Program-made: the position numbers and the translations under genes
Source of the DNA: Stenotrophomonas pavanii
GTDB taxonomy: Bacteria; Pseudomonadota; Gammaproteobacteria; Xanthomonadales; Xanthomonadaceae
Reading direction: 5' to 3'
DNA length: 64,000 bases
Assembly (NCBI RefSeq): GCF_900101175.1
Contig: NZ_FNFQ01000002.1
Span: 244,203-308,202, forward strand
The notes under the pieces: model-generated
The model's database searches: none
Told to the model about the DNA's origin: nothing
Seen by the model: only the letters and a program-made list of their open reading frames with translations
Part shown: positions 27,568 through 37,119 of the stretch, piece by piece
Layout: every line of letters starts with the position of its first letter
How positions within the stretch are numbered: position 1 is the stretch's first letter

Positions 27568-27649
27568 TGCCGGCCAGCGGCCGGCACTACCGCGTGCGGT
27601 CGGACGGCTTCGCGTGCTGCTTCGGTAGTGCCGGCCGCTGGCCGGCAAC
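27568..27649. repeat. SMAG inverted pair overlapping a LysR 3' end
   Basis: One copy at 27568-27590 (ending CTAC) and an inverted copy with GTAG at 27625-27649. The LysR gene on the minus strand reads through the second copy and stops in the TAG of the first copy's GTAG head. Confidence 0.85.
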
Positions 27650-28540
27650 CCCGGTCTGCTCGAACACCCCGGCCACCCAGTCGATGAAGACCCGCAAGCG
27701 TGGCGATGGCGTGCGGTTGCGCGGGTAGACCAGGCTCAACGGGCTTGGCGTCGGCGGCGCCTCCGGCAACAGCTCCAACAGCTGCCCGCGCGCGATGTAC
27801 GGGTCCATCCGGTAGCGGGGCGCCTGGATGATGCCCAGGCCCGCCAGCGCGGCGCCGAGGAACGCATCCGCACCGGAGACACGCACCCGTGCAGGCAGCG
27901 GCACGTAGTGCACCTGCCCGGCCTGCTGGAACTCCAGGGGAATCAGCTGGCCGGTGGCGCTGGAGCGATAGCCGACCATTTCATGCCCGTCCTGCAGGGA
28001 CGCGATGCTGCCGGGCACACCCTTGTCCTGCAGGTAACCTGGCGCGGCCACGGTGACCTCGCGCAGCATCGTCAACCGGCGCGCCGCCAGATCGCTGTCA
28101 GCCAGCGTCCCCACCCGCAGCGCCGCATCCACGCCTTCGCGCAGCAGGTCGACATAGCGGTCGCCTTCGCTGACCTCCAGTTCGATCTCCGGGTAGCGCT
28201 GCAGGAATTCCGGCAGGTGCGGGAACAGCAGGTGCCGGCCCAACGTGCCATGCACTTCGATACGCAACGGGCCGCGTGGCGGCGCATCCCGGAACGCGGC
28301 CTCGGCATCGTCCATGTCGGCGATCAGGCGCAGGCATCGCCCGTAGAAGGCTTCACCTTCCAGCGTCGGCACCACCAGCCGCGTGGTCCGGTGCAGCAGG
28401 CGCACGCCCAGCCGCTGTTCCAGCGCCTTGATCGCGTCGGTCACCGTGGCCCGCGGCAGCCCGAGGTCCTCGGAGGCGCGGGTGAAGCTGCGGCGCTCGA
28501 CGATACGGACGAAGGCGCGCATGGCCGTGAAGCGGTCCAT
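27587..28540 (-). CDS. LysR family regulator with REP-encoded tail
   Basis: A 317-residue LysR regulator: HTH about 3-60 (MRAFVRIVERRSFTRASEDL, TVTDAIKALEQRLGVRLLHR), effector domain to about 297. The last ~20 residues (VAGQRPALP then a basic end) are encoded by a SMAG repeat, and the stop TAG is the repeat's GTAG head. It is divergent from an SDR gene at 28647, probably its target. The extra tail is short and likely tolerated. Confidence 0.9.
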   Translation of the reverse strand: MDRFTAMRAFVRIVERRSFTRASEDLGLPRATVTDAIKALEQRLGVRLLHRTTRLVVPTLEGEAFYGRCLRLIADMDDAEAAFRDAPPRGPLRIEVHGTLGRHLLFPHLPEFLQRYPEIELEVSEGDRYVDLLREGVDAALRVGTLADSDLAARRLTMLREVTVAAPGYLQDKGVPGSIASLQDGHEMVGYRSSATGQLIPLEFQQAGQVHYVPLPARVRVSGADAFLGAALAGLGIIQAPRYRMDPYIARGQLLELLPEAPPTPSPLSLVYPRNRTPSPRLRVFIDWVAGVFEQTGVAGQRPALPKQHAKPSDRTR

Positions 28541-28646
28541 TGTTCGGCTATCCGGATGATGTTGGCGGATTATGCAGGATTATCCGAACGCGCAATGGCG
28601 CGAAGATGGTCCTGCGTCGCTCCGGCGCGTCCCCGTGGAAGCCACC

Positions 28647-29390
28647 ATGACCCTCTCCCCCGCCCGCTCTGTCGCCCTGGTCACCGGCGGATCGCGTGGC
28701 ATCGGTGCCGCCATCTCGCGTCGGCTGGCCGCCGATGGCCACGCGGTCGCGATCAACTATGCGGGTCGCCGCGACGACGCCGAAGCCTTGGCCGCCGAAC
28801 TGAACGCCGCCGGCGCGCAGGCCATCGCGCTGCAGGCCGATGTGTCCGATCCGCAGGCGGTGCGGCAGCTGTTCGATGCCATCGACGCCCGCTTCGGCGG
28901 CATCGACGTGGTGGTCAACAGCGCGGGTGTGCTGCAGCTGGCCCCACTGGCCGATTGCGACGACGCCCTGTTCGATCGGGTGATCGGCATCAACCTCAAG
29001 GGCGCCTTCAACGTGCTGCGCGAAAGCGCGCGACGGGTGCGCGACGGTGGCCGGCTGATCACCCTGTCCACCAGCGTGGTTGGCATCAGGCTGGAGAACT
29101 ACAGCGTGTATGCGGCCAGCAAGGCGGCGGTGGAGACGATGGGCGCGATCCTGAGCAAGGAGCTGCGCGGGCGCAACATCACCGTGAACGCGGTGGCGCC
29201 CGGACCGACCGCCACCGATCTGTTCCTGGATGGAAAATCGCCGGAGCTGATCGAGCGGTTGGCGAAGATGAACCCCCTGGAGCGGCTGGGTACGCCGGAC
29301 GACATCGCCGGTGCGGTGGGGTTCCTGGCCGGTGCCGATGGCGGATGGATCAACGGCCAGGTGCTGCGCGCCAACGGCGGGATGGTGTAG
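28647..29390 (+). CDS. Short-chain dehydrogenase/reductase
   Basis: A 247-residue classical SDR. Cofactor motif TGGSRGIGAAISRRL (about 12-26), NSAG at about 90, catalytic Ser in STSVV, YAASK (Tyr and Lys) at about 155, and C-terminal GWINGQVLRANGGMV. The ATG at 28647 is preceded by GGAAGCC; an earlier in-frame ATG at 28572 is less likely. Most like 3-oxoacyl-ACP-reductase-type SDRs, so NADP(H)-dependent. It is divergent from the LysR gene. Substrate unknown. Confidence 0.9.
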   Translation: MTLSPARSVALVTGGSRGIGAAISRRLAADGHAVAINYAGRRDDAEALAAELNAAGAQAIALQADVSDPQAVRQLFDAIDARFGGIDVVVNSAGVLQLAPLADCDDALFDRVIGINLKGAFNVLRESARRVRDGGRLITLSTSVVGIRLENYSVYAASKAAVETMGAILSKELRGRNITVNAVAPGPTATDLFLDGKSPELIERLAKMNPLERLGTPDDIAGAVGFLAGADGGWINGQVLRANGGMV

Positions 29391-29404
29391 ATCGCGCGAG
29401 CGGC

Positions 29405-29504
29405 ATCCACGCATGGCGTGGATCTACCTAGAAACCCGTGGCGGTTGATCGAATCCACGCAGGACGCGAAGCCCCTGTAGAGCCGAGCGTGGGCTCGGCT
29501 CTAC
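29405..29504. repeat. Two SMAG-type palindromes
   Basis: 29405-29427 reads ATCCACGCATGGCGTGGAT plus CTAC. 29477-29504 is a fully symmetric element from GTAGAGCCGAGC to its mirror GCTCGGCTCTAC with a 4-base centre. They separate the SDR from the convergent RND pump gene and could act as a bidirectional transcript end. Confidence 0.75.
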
Positions 29505-29511
29505 AGCAGGG

Positions 29512-32500
29512 TCAGGCGATACGTGCCTCGCGGCGGCGATGCACCCAGTAGTACAACGTGGGCAGCACCAGCAGGGTCAGCAGCATCGCCGACAGCAGGC
29601 CACCGATCACCACCACCGCCAGCGGCTTCTGGGTTTCGGCACCGATCGCGTGCGAGGTCGCCATCGGCAGCAGGCCGAACATCGCCAGCAGCGCGGTCAT
29701 CAGCACCGTGCGCAGGCGCTGCAGCGAACCCTGCACCACTGACTGCAGCAGGTCCATGCCCTGCTCGCGCAGCTGGGCGAAGCGACTGAGCATCACCACG
29801 CCGTTCAGCACTGCTTGCCCGAACAATGCAATGAAGCCGATCGCCGCCGACACTGAAAGCGGAATGCCGGTCAGCCACAGGGCCAGGATGCCGCCGATCA
29901 TCGCCAGTGGCACGTTGGCCAGGATCAGCGCGGCGCTACTGATGTCCTTGAAGGCATCGAACAGCAGCACGAAGATGATCAGCACCGACAGCGGAATCAC
30001 CCAGCCCAGCCGCTTCATCGCCCGCTGCTGGTTCTCGAACTCGCCGGACCACTCCAGCTGGTAGCCCTCCGGCAACTGTACGCTGGCCTCCACGCGCTTG
30101 CGCATGTCAGCCACCACGCTGCCCATGTCACGCCCGGCAATGAAGATGCTCACCGCCTTCACCCGCTGCGCGTTCTCGCGCGAGATGTTGATCGCGCCGC
30201 TGGCCATGCGGAAGTCGGCCACGTCGGACAGCGTCACCGTGTGGCCATCGCCGATGCCGACCGGCACCGTGCGCAACCGCTGCAGGTCGCGGTCGGCGTC
30301 GTCTAGGCGCAGCGTGATCGGGAACCTGCGGTCACCTTCCCACAGTTCGCCGACCTGGCGCCCGCCCAGTGCGGTCTCGATCACCTCGTCGATGTCGCGC
30401 ACGTTCAGGCCGTAGCGCGCGGCGCGGTCGCGATCGATCTCGATCTGCAGTTGCGGCAATGAGCCGTCGCGGTCGATGAAGGCGCTCTCCACGCCCTCTA
30501 CGCTACGCACCTGGCCGAGGATCGCCTGCGCCTGCTGGTTCAGCACGTCCAGGTCGGAACCGCTGACCTTGATCACCACCTGGCCCTTGATCTGCGAGAT
30601 GCTCTCCAGGATGTTGTCGCGCACCGGCTGCGAGATCGAGAACTCAGGGCCCGGAATGCGCTGCTCCAGCGTACGCTGCAGATCACTGACCAACTGCCGC
30701 TTGTCCACGCCCTTCGGCCACTCCTTCTCCGGCTTCAACGCTACCAGCGCCTCGATCTGGTTGGCGCCCTTGGCATCGGAACCGTCTTCCGGGCGCCCCA
30801 GCTTGGCCACCACCGTCGATACCTGAGGAAAGGTCCCGACCAGCTCACGGATGCGCCGCGACTGCTGCTGCGCCTCGGCCAGGCTGGTGCTCGGGTCGAG
30901 CGTGGCGGTCAGCCAGATCGACCCTTCGTCCAGCTCGGGCAGGAACTCCGAACCCAGCCGCGTGCCCAGTGCCAGCGTGCCGACCAGCAGCGCAACCGCG
31001 GTCAGGACCACTGCACGCGGGCGGGCCAGTGCGCGCTCCAGGACCGGCCGGTACCAGCCGGTCAGGCGGTCCATCAGCGGATTGCCGTCGCGCATGCGAT
31101 CGCGCCGCAGCCACCAGTAGCAGAACAGCGGCACCACGGTCAGCGCCAGGATCAACGCACCGATCAATGCCGAGGTCACCGAGTACGCCATCGGCGCGAA
31201 CATGCGGCCTTCCTGGCGCTGCAGGGTGAAGATCGGGATATGCGCGGCGATGATGATCAGCATCGAGAAGAACGTCGGCCGGCCCACTTCCGACGCTGCC
31301 GAAAGAATGGTCGAGAACCGTGTCTTCCGGTCGGCCGTGGGTGGCAGCTTCGACAATCGCGAGACGATGTGCTCGGTCACGATCACCGCGCCGTCGATGA
31401 TGATGCCGAAGTCCATCGCACCCAACGACAGCAGGTTGGCCGGCACGCCCCACAGATGCAGGCCGAGGAAGGTCGACAGCAGCGCCAGCGGCATCATCGC
31501 CGCCACGATCAGCGCGGCACGGGCGTTGTACAGGAACAGCCACAGCACCAGGAACACCAGCACCGCGCCTTCCAGCAGGTTGCTGAAGACGGTTTTCAGC
31601 GTGGTCGAGACCAGCCACGAGCGATCATAGAACGGCTCGATGCTGACCCCGGCCGGCAGCTGGTTCGCCTCGATCTCGGCGATGCGCGCATGCAGCGCGT
31701 CGAGCACGTCGGAGGGATTCTCGCCCTTGCGCATCAGCACCATGCCGAACACCGCATCGTCGTTGTCGTCCTGGCCGACCAGGCCCTGCCGGGGCAGGCC
31801 GGTGTCGGCGACGCTGGCCAGGTCGCGCACCAGGATCGGCGCGCCCCCGCGCTGCGCCACCACCACGTTGCCGATGTCGGCCGGCGAACGCATCAGGCCC
31901 ACGCCGCGGATCAGGAACTGCTGCTGGCCGCGTTCCACGTAGCCGCCGCCGGCGTTCGAGCTGCCCTTCTCCAGCGCCTCGGCGAATTCACCCAGGCTGA
32001 TGCCGCGGTCACGCAGCTTGTCCAGGTCCGGCTTGACCTGGAAGGTCCGCGCGAAGCCGCCGAAGCTGATCACATCGGCCACGCCCGGCACGGTGCGCAG
32101 GCTGCGCTCCATCGTCCATTCCTGCACGGTGCGCAGCTGGGTCGGCGTCATGTGCGGGCCCTTCAGCACGTACCGGTAGATCTCACCCACCGCCGAACTC
32201 ATCGCCTCCAGTTCCGGCGTCACCCCTTCCGGCAGCTCCACCCCCTGCAGGCGCTCCAGCACCTGCTGGCGCGCGAAGTAGTCATCGGCCTTGTCGTCGA
32301 AGGTCAGGATGATCATCGACAGGCCGAACTGCGTATGCGAGAACACCCGCACCGAATGCGGGAGGCCGGACAGCGCCACTTCCAGCGGCATCGTCACCTC
32401 GCGTTCCACCTCTTCAGCGGCGCGGCCCGGATGCAGCGATACCACCGTCACCTGGGTGTCGGACACATCCGGAAAGGCTTCCACCGGCAGCACGCGGAAC

Positions 32501-32589
32501 GCGGCGATACCCGCGCCGATGAACAGCAGCAGTGCCAGCATCACCATCAATGGCTGGCGCAGGCAGTACGCAATCAGGCGATCGATCAT
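29512..32589 (-). CDS. CzcA-type heavy-metal RND efflux pump
   Basis: A 1025-residue inner-membrane proton-driven pump of the HME-RND family, with 12 helices and two large periplasmic loops. The TM4 signature MDFGIIIDGAVIVTEH (about 404-419) has the D-x4-5-D...E pattern of CzcA-like divalent-cation pumps (Zn, Co, Cd, Ni), not the Cu/Ag CusA form. C-terminal TM region: NVPLAMIGGILALWL. It shares an ATGA overlap with the adaptor gene. With the adaptor and TolC-like channel it forms a tripartite system controlled by the divergent two-component genes. Confidence 0.92.
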   Translation of the reverse strand: MIDRLIAYCLRQPLMVMLALLLFIGAGIAAFRVLPVEAFPDVSDTQVTVVSLHPGRAAEEVEREVTMPLEVALSGLPHSVRVFSHTQFGLSMIILTFDDKADDYFARQQVLERLQGVELPEGVTPELEAMSSAVGEIYRYVLKGPHMTPTQLRTVQEWTMERSLRTVPGVADVISFGGFARTFQVKPDLDKLRDRGISLGEFAEALEKGSSNAGGGYVERGQQQFLIRGVGLMRSPADIGNVVVAQRGGAPILVRDLASVADTGLPRQGLVGQDDNDDAVFGMVLMRKGENPSDVLDALHARIAEIEANQLPAGVSIEPFYDRSWLVSTTLKTVFSNLLEGAVLVFLVLWLFLYNARAALIVAAMMPLALLSTFLGLHLWGVPANLLSLGAMDFGIIIDGAVIVTEHIVSRLSKLPPTADRKTRFSTILSAASEVGRPTFFSMLIIIAAHIPIFTLQRQEGRMFAPMAYSVTSALIGALILALTVVPLFCYWWLRRDRMRDGNPLMDRLTGWYRPVLERALARPRAVVLTAVALLVGTLALGTRLGSEFLPELDEGSIWLTATLDPSTSLAEAQQQSRRIRELVGTFPQVSTVVAKLGRPEDGSDAKGANQIEALVALKPEKEWPKGVDKRQLVSDLQRTLEQRIPGPEFSISQPVRDNILESISQIKGQVVIKVSGSDLDVLNQQAQAILGQVRSVEGVESAFIDRDGSLPQLQIEIDRDRAARYGLNVRDIDEVIETALGGRQVGELWEGDRRFPITLRLDDADRDLQRLRTVPVGIGDGHTVTLSDVADFRMASGAINISRENAQRVKAVSIFIAGRDMGSVVADMRKRVEASVQLPEGYQLEWSGEFENQQRAMKRLGWVIPLSVLIIFVLLFDAFKDISSAALILANVPLAMIGGILALWLTGIPLSVSAAIGFIALFGQAVLNGVVMLSRFAQLREQGMDLLQSVVQGSLQRLRTVLMTALLAMFGLLPMATSHAIGAETQKPLAVVVIGGLLSAMLLTLLVLPTLYYWVHRRREARIA

Positions 32590-33758
32590 GGCGCAGCGTG
32601 CCCCGTGCCGGTGCTGGCAGCGGCCGGCGCGCTGTCCACCAGCTGCTGCAGCAGCAGCCCGCCTTCAACCACCACTCTGGCGCCCTGGGCCAGGCCCTCG
32701 CGCACCCACAGGCGGCCATCGCCCAGTTCCTCGGCATGCACGGCGTGGCGCGCGAAGCGGCCCTTGGCCTCCTCCACGAACACCACCTGCTTGCCGTCGA
32801 TCAGCAGCACCGCGGCATCGGGCAGCGAGACACCGCCCTCGGCCGGCACTGCCACCTGCGCACGCACGTACTGGCCCGCCTTGAAACCGCGCGCACGGTT
32901 GTCCAGCTCGGCGCGCGCCTGCACCACGCGGCGCTCGCTGTCGACGAAGTCATCCACGTGCTGCAGGGTCGCCTGCAACGGTTGGCCATCGGCGCCGGGC
33001 ACACTCACCTGCATACCCGCCTTCAAGCGTCCGGCCAGGCGCTCGGGAACATCCAGCAGCAGCCACAGGCGGTCCGGATCGCCGATCACCGCCAGCGGCT
33101 GCTCGCTGTCGGGGCTGACCGCCATGCCCGGGCTCATCCGCCGCTCCACCAGTACGCCATCGATCGGCGTGCGCAGCGGCAGGCGCTGGTCCACGTGCTG
33201 GCCATTGCCATACGCCTTGGCGAAGGCGGTCGCGCGCGCGTGATCGGCCTGGCTGGCGGCGAAGTTGGCCTCGGCTTCGTCCAGTTCACGACCGGACGCC
33301 ACACCCGCCGCATGCAGCTCGCGGGTGCGGTCCAGTTCCCTGCGGGCCTGCTGCAGCTGCGCGCGACCACGCACACCATCAGCCTGGGCCTGGCCGAACT
33401 CGGGCGAGGTGATCCAGGCGATCACCTGGCCTGCCTTCACCTTCTGCCCAGGTTGTGCCTCGATGCGCGCCACCTGCCCTGCCAGTGGGGTGCGCAGCGC
33501 ACTGGAGCGGGTCTCGTCCCAGACCACGCGGCCCGGCAGCTGCAGGTTGGCGCTGGCGACGGCGGTCACCGCCTCGCTGCGCAGTACATCCAGCTGGCGG
33601 CTGCTGGCGGGAAACTGGATCTGGCCGGCACTGACCTGTGGCGCGTCCTCGGTGTACGACGCCGGTTCGCGGCCGCAGCCGCCCAGCAGGGCCAGCGCCA
33701 GCAAGGCGGGCAGCACGGCATGGCGCGCCTGCGGGCGGCAAGCGACGGTGAACTTCAT
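32586..33758 (-). CDS. CzcB-type periplasmic adaptor lipoprotein
   Basis: A 390-residue membrane-fusion protein. The signal peptide ends in lipobox LLGGC (about 24-28). The barrel-sandwich hybrid (PLAGQVARIEAQPGQKVKAG), an alpha-hairpin (about 130-190) and beta-barrel (DRLWLLLDVPERLAGRLKAG) are in usual order. It links the RND pump and the outer-membrane channel. Overlaps both neighbours by 4 bp. Confidence 0.92.
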   Translation of the reverse strand: MKFTVACRPQARHAVLPALLALALLGGCGREPASYTEDAPQVSAGQIQFPASSRQLDVLRSEAVTAVASANLQLPGRVVWDETRSSALRTPLAGQVARIEAQPGQKVKAGQVIAWITSPEFGQAQADGVRGRAQLQQARRELDRTRELHAAGVASGRELDEAEANFAASQADHARATAFAKAYGNGQHVDQRLPLRTPIDGVLVERRMSPGMAVSPDSEQPLAVIGDPDRLWLLLDVPERLAGRLKAGMQVSVPGADGQPLQATLQHVDDFVDSERRVVQARAELDNRARGFKAGQYVRAQVAVPAEGGVSLPDAAVLLIDGKQVVFVEEAKGRFARHAVHAEELGDGRLWVREGLAQGARVVVEGGLLLQQLVDSAPAAASTGTGHAAP

Positions 33759-35002
33759 CGAGACTCTCCTTCTGCAACGGATGTGGCCGCTTCCCAGCGC
33801 GCCAGGGCGATGGCATGGTCGGCACGCGCCTCGATCAACGCGGCTTCGAACTCGCGCCAGCTGCGGCGCGCGTCAAGCAGATCGGTCAGGCTGGCGGCGC
33901 CGCGGCGGTAGGCCAGTTCGATGCCCTGCACCGCCGTGCGTGCGGCATCGGACTGCAGCCCTTCGTAGTCGCTGCGACGCTGCGCGGCCGACCGCGCGCT
34001 GGCCTGCAGCTGGTCCAGTTCAGCGCGCGCCTCGCGCTGCAGTACCTGCAGTTCCAGCGCCGCACTGTCACGCTCGGCTTCGGCGCGCTGGATCGCGCCG
34101 CGTGCACGTGACGGGCCGCCGAGCGGAATCGTCAGCGATACGCCCCAGGTGACACCGCTGATGTCGGTCGGCTCGCGCTCGGCCTCCACTCCCAGCTGGA
34201 TGTCGCGGTGGCGCTCGCTGCGCGCCAGTGCCACACCGGCGTCGGCGGCGACCAGGCGTGAACGCGCCGCGCGCAGGTCGGCGCGCTGCTGCGGGTCGAA
34301 CGCGCGTGTATCGGCGATGTTGCCTGGATCTGGCCATGGATCATCGGCACTGAGGTCATGGCTGTCGTCACGGCCAAGCAGCAGGGCCAACGCATGCCGC
34401 GCATCGCGCAGGTCCAGCGCGGCCTCGCGCGCCGCATCGGCCACCGCGAGGTCGTCCACCGCCAGTCGCGCACGATCCACCGGTGCCATCGCCCCAGTGG
34501 CGACCTGCTTGTCAGCGGCGGCCAGCTGCTCGGTCGAGCTCTGCCGGTTGGCCTCGGCGATCCGCACCCGCTCCTGTGCGCCCTTCAGTCCGAAATAGGC
34601 TTCATGCAGCGCCACCTGCTGGCGGCGTCGCGTGTCGAGCATCTCCAGCCCGGCCACCTGCAGCAACCCGTCAGCCTGGCGGATGCGCAGCGCACGCTTG
34701 CCGCCGCGCTCCCAGGTGAAGCCCAGGCCCAGCGTGCTGTCCATCCGCTTGTCCTGCCAGCGCCCCGGGCCGACGCCGTGCTTCGGGCTGATCTTGCTGC
34801 TGCCGATCGACAGCTCGGCCGCTGGCCGCAACGCGGCGGTCTGCGCATCGCCCTGCACCCCGCGCAGTTCCAATGCCATCGCGCGCAGGTCCGGGTTGTA
34901 CGCCTCCATGGCGCGCTGCGCTTCCGCCAGCGACAACGCTGAAGCCACGGGTGCGCACAGCAGAGCGGCCAGCGCGGCCGCAAGACGAGGGGAGAAATTC
35001 AT
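33755..35002 (-). CDS. CzcC-type TolC family outer-membrane channel
   Basis: A 415-residue outer-membrane efflux protein. Signal peptide about 1-22 (ALAALLCAPVASALS), then two OEP repeats with long helices (LSLAEAQRAMEAYNPDLRAM; QGIELAYRRGAASLTDLLDARRS). The start ATG is at 35002; no strong ribosome-binding site precedes it. First gene of the czcCBA-type operon, with a 62-bp divergent gap to the response regulator that carries four phased CTTGC repeats. Confidence 0.9.
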   Translation of the reverse strand: MNFSPRLAAALAALLCAPVASALSLAEAQRAMEAYNPDLRAMALELRGVQGDAQTAALRPAAELSIGSSKISPKHGVGPGRWQDKRMDSTLGLGFTWERGGKRALRIRQADGLLQVAGLEMLDTRRRQQVALHEAYFGLKGAQERVRIAEANRQSSTEQLAAADKQVATGAMAPVDRARLAVDDLAVADAAREAALDLRDARHALALLLGRDDSHDLSADDPWPDPGNIADTRAFDPQQRADLRAARSRLVAADAGVALARSERHRDIQLGVEAEREPTDISGVTWGVSLTIPLGGPSRARGAIQRAEAERDSAALELQVLQREARAELDQLQASARSAAQRRSDYEGLQSDAARTAVQGIELAYRRGAASLTDLLDARRSWREFEAALIEARADHAIALARWEAATSVAEGESR

Positions 35003-35025
35003 GCGCGTCACGGTAAGGTGACGCA

Positions 35026-35063
35026 CTTGCGCCAAACTTGCCCCAACCTTGCACGAAGCTTGC
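35026..35063. promoter_or_regulatory. Four CTTGC direct repeats at exact 11-bp spacing
   Basis: CTTGC occurs at 35026, 35037, 35048 and 35059, one helical turn apart, filling the divergent gap between czcC and its OmpR-type regulator. Tandem half-sites with 10-11 bp phase are what OmpR/PhoB-family regulators bind, so this is the likely autoregulatory site of the two-component system. Confidence 0.6.
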
Positions 35064-35064
35064 A

Positions 35065-35739
35065 ATGCGAATCCTGCTGATCGAAGAAGACGCCGCTCTG
35101 GCCGATGGACTGATCCGCGCCCTGCAGGGCGCCGGCCATCTGTGCGACCACCTTTCGCGCGGCCTGCACGCGCCGGCTGCACTGGCCAGCGCGCCGTATG
35201 ACGTGATGGTGCTCGACCTTTCATTGCCCGATGTCGACGGCCTCGACCTGCTCTCGCGCCTGCGCAATGACGGCGTCACCCTGCCGGTGCTGATCCTCAC
35301 GGCGCGCGACGGTGTGGAGGACCGCATCCTCGGCCTCGACCGGGGTGGCGACGATTACCTGGCCAAGCCATTTGCACTCGGTGAGCTGGAGGCGCGCCTG
35401 CGTGCGCTGTCACGCCGCCGCAGCGACGCACCGGCACAGAAGCGGCTGGGCCGGTTGTGCTTCGACATCATCCGCAATGAAGTGCAAGTGGAAGGCCAGC
35501 GCATCGAACTGACCGCGCGCGAGCTGTCGCTGGTCGAGGCATTGATGCAGCATCCCGGCCGCACCGTCACCAAGCAGCGCCTGTTCGACGCCCTGTACAG
35601 CTGGGACCACGAGGCCAACCTGTCGGTGATCGAAGTGCATGTCAGCCGCCTGCGCCGCAAGCTGGAGCAGGCACGCGCCGGCGTCGGCATCCGCATGTTG
35701 CGTGGCCTGGGGTATCGGCTGGAGGCCGGGGGTGACTGA
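35065..35739 (+). CDS. OmpR-family response regulator of the metal efflux operon
   Basis: A 224-residue regulator: receiver with EEDAAL acidic patch, phospho-Asp in VLDLSLPD (D51), LTARD Thr and LAKPF Lys; winged-helix domain at about 125-220 (ELTARELSLVEALMQHPGRT, VEVHVSRLRRKL-type helix, GLGYRLEAG). CzcR/CusR-like placement, divergent from a CzcCBA pump, indicates metal-responsive control. The phased repeats run right up to the ATG and no ribosome-binding site is evident, so the mRNA leader must be very short or the promoter lie within czcC. Confidence 0.92.
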   Translation: MRILLIEEDAALADGLIRALQGAGHLCDHLSRGLHAPAALASAPYDVMVLDLSLPDVDGLDLLSRLRNDGVTLPVLILTARDGVEDRILGLDRGGDDYLAKPFALGELEARLRALSRRRSDAPAQKRLGRLCFDIIRNEVQVEGQRIELTARELSLVEALMQHPGRTVTKQRLFDALYSWDHEANLSVIEVHVSRLRRKLEQARAGVGIRMLRGLGYRLEAGGD

Positions 35740-37111
35740 GCGCGTGCACAGCCTGCGGGGCCTGCTGCTGCGTCGCCTGTGGCTGCCCTTGCTGGTGTTG
35801 CTGCTGTGCAGCGCGGTCGGTTCATTCGCGCTGGCCCGCTTCTACGCCGGCCAGGTCTATGACCGCTGGCTGCTGGACTCGGCGATGTCGTTGTCCGAGC
35901 TGGTGAAGGTGCAGGACGGGCGTGCCTCGATCGAGATCACGCCTGCGGTGTCGCGCATGTTCACCTGGGATACCGCTGACGAAGTGCATGGCGAAGTGGT
36001 CGACGCCGCGGGCGGGCGCCTGTATGGCGACCTGCCCGAAGCGCTGCCCCGCCCCTCGATCGCTGCCGGCAGCGACGATGCCGTCTACTACGACGCGCGC
36101 CTGCGTGGGCAGCCGGTGCGCATGGTCGAAGTCGTGGTCAGCGCCGGGCCGGGCCACGATATCCGCCTGCGCGTGGCCGAGACGCTGCGCAAGCGCCATC
36201 GCCTGGAGCGCAAGCTGCTGCTGACCAGCATTCCGTTCCAGGCCGCGATCCTGGCGCTGGCTGCGTGGCTGGCCTGGTCCGGTACCGGCGCGGCTGCACG
36301 CCACGCCAACCAGGTGGCGCGGCGGTTGGCCAGCCCACGCCCCGACCCGCTGGCGCCACTGGAGCCGGCGCAGGAGGCGCCGCGCGAACTGTGGCCGGCG
36401 GTGGAGGCCTACAACGCCCTGCTGCAGCGACTGGACGCCATGCAGGCCGCGCAACGGCGCTTCGTCAGCAACGCCGCGCACCAGCTGCGCACGCCGCTGG
36501 CGGCGATGCAGGTGGAGCTGGAGAGTTCATTGCGGCAACAGGATCCGCAGGCCCAGCAGCTGGCGCTGTCCGGCACGCTGGCCGGGTTGGCGCGGCTGCA
36601 GCACCTGGTCAACCAACTGCTGATGCTCAGCCGTTCGGAAGATCCCCATGGCAGCGTACTGCCGCTGCAGCCGCTGGACCTGGCCGCGCTGGCGCGGGGC
36701 GTGGTCGAGCGCTACGCCGACCGTGCGTTGGCGGCCGACGTGGACCTGGGTTACGACGGACCCGACGACGGTGTGCAGGTGCAAGGTGATCCGCAGCTGC
36801 TGCGCGAGGCGCTGGGCAACCTGCTGGACAACGCGCTGCGCTACGGCGCGGCGCCCGGTGTGATCACCCTCGGCGTTCGGCAGGAGACCGACGGCGTGCA
36901 GGTATGGGTAGACGATGACGGCGCCGGCATCGCCGAAGCCGAACGCGCACGCGTCACGGAACGCTTCTACCGGGCCAGCAGCGAGGGCGACGGCTGTGGG
37001 CTGGGCCTGGCGATCGTGGCCGAGATCGCGCAGCGGCATGGCGCGATGTTGAAGATCGAAACGGCGCCGCTCGGTGGCGCGCGGGTAGGGGTGCGGTTCC
37101 GTTCGCGTTGA
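35732..37111 (+). CDS. Sensor histidine kinase of the metal efflux operon
   Basis: A 459-residue kinase starting at GTG 35732, seven bases after GGAGG, overlapping the regulator by 8 bp. Two membrane helices (about 13-35 and 165-185) enclose a ~130-residue periplasmic 2CSK_N-like sensor domain (WLLDSAMSLSELVKVQDG, DEVHGEVVD, HDIRLRVAETLRKR). HisKA box: FVSNAAHQLRTPLAAM; N box: NLLDNALRYG; G boxes: DDDGAGI and GLGLAIV. The periplasmic sensing of the exported metal is inferred. Confidence 0.92.
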   Translation: MTERVHSLRGLLLRRLWLPLLVLLLCSAVGSFALARFYAGQVYDRWLLDSAMSLSELVKVQDGRASIEITPAVSRMFTWDTADEVHGEVVDAAGGRLYGDLPEALPRPSIAAGSDDAVYYDARLRGQPVRMVEVVVSAGPGHDIRLRVAETLRKRHRLERKLLLTSIPFQAAILALAAWLAWSGTGAAARHANQVARRLASPRPDPLAPLEPAQEAPRELWPAVEAYNALLQRLDAMQAAQRRFVSNAAHQLRTPLAAMQVELESSLRQQDPQAQQLALSGTLAGLARLQHLVNQLLMLSRSEDPHGSVLPLQPLDLAALARGVVERYADRALAADVDLGYDGPDDGVQVQGDPQLLREALGNLLDNALRYGAAPGVITLGVRQETDGVQVWVDDDGAGIAEAERARVTERFYRASSEGDGCGLGLAIVAEIAQRHGAMLKIETAPLGGARVGVRFRSR

Positions 37112-37119
37112 CGTCCTGC

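Noticed and set aside
29512-32589. CusA (copper/silver) assignment for the RND pump
   Set aside because: TM4 carries the DFG...DGAV...E pattern of the CzcA divalent-cation group and no CusF-like gene is present.
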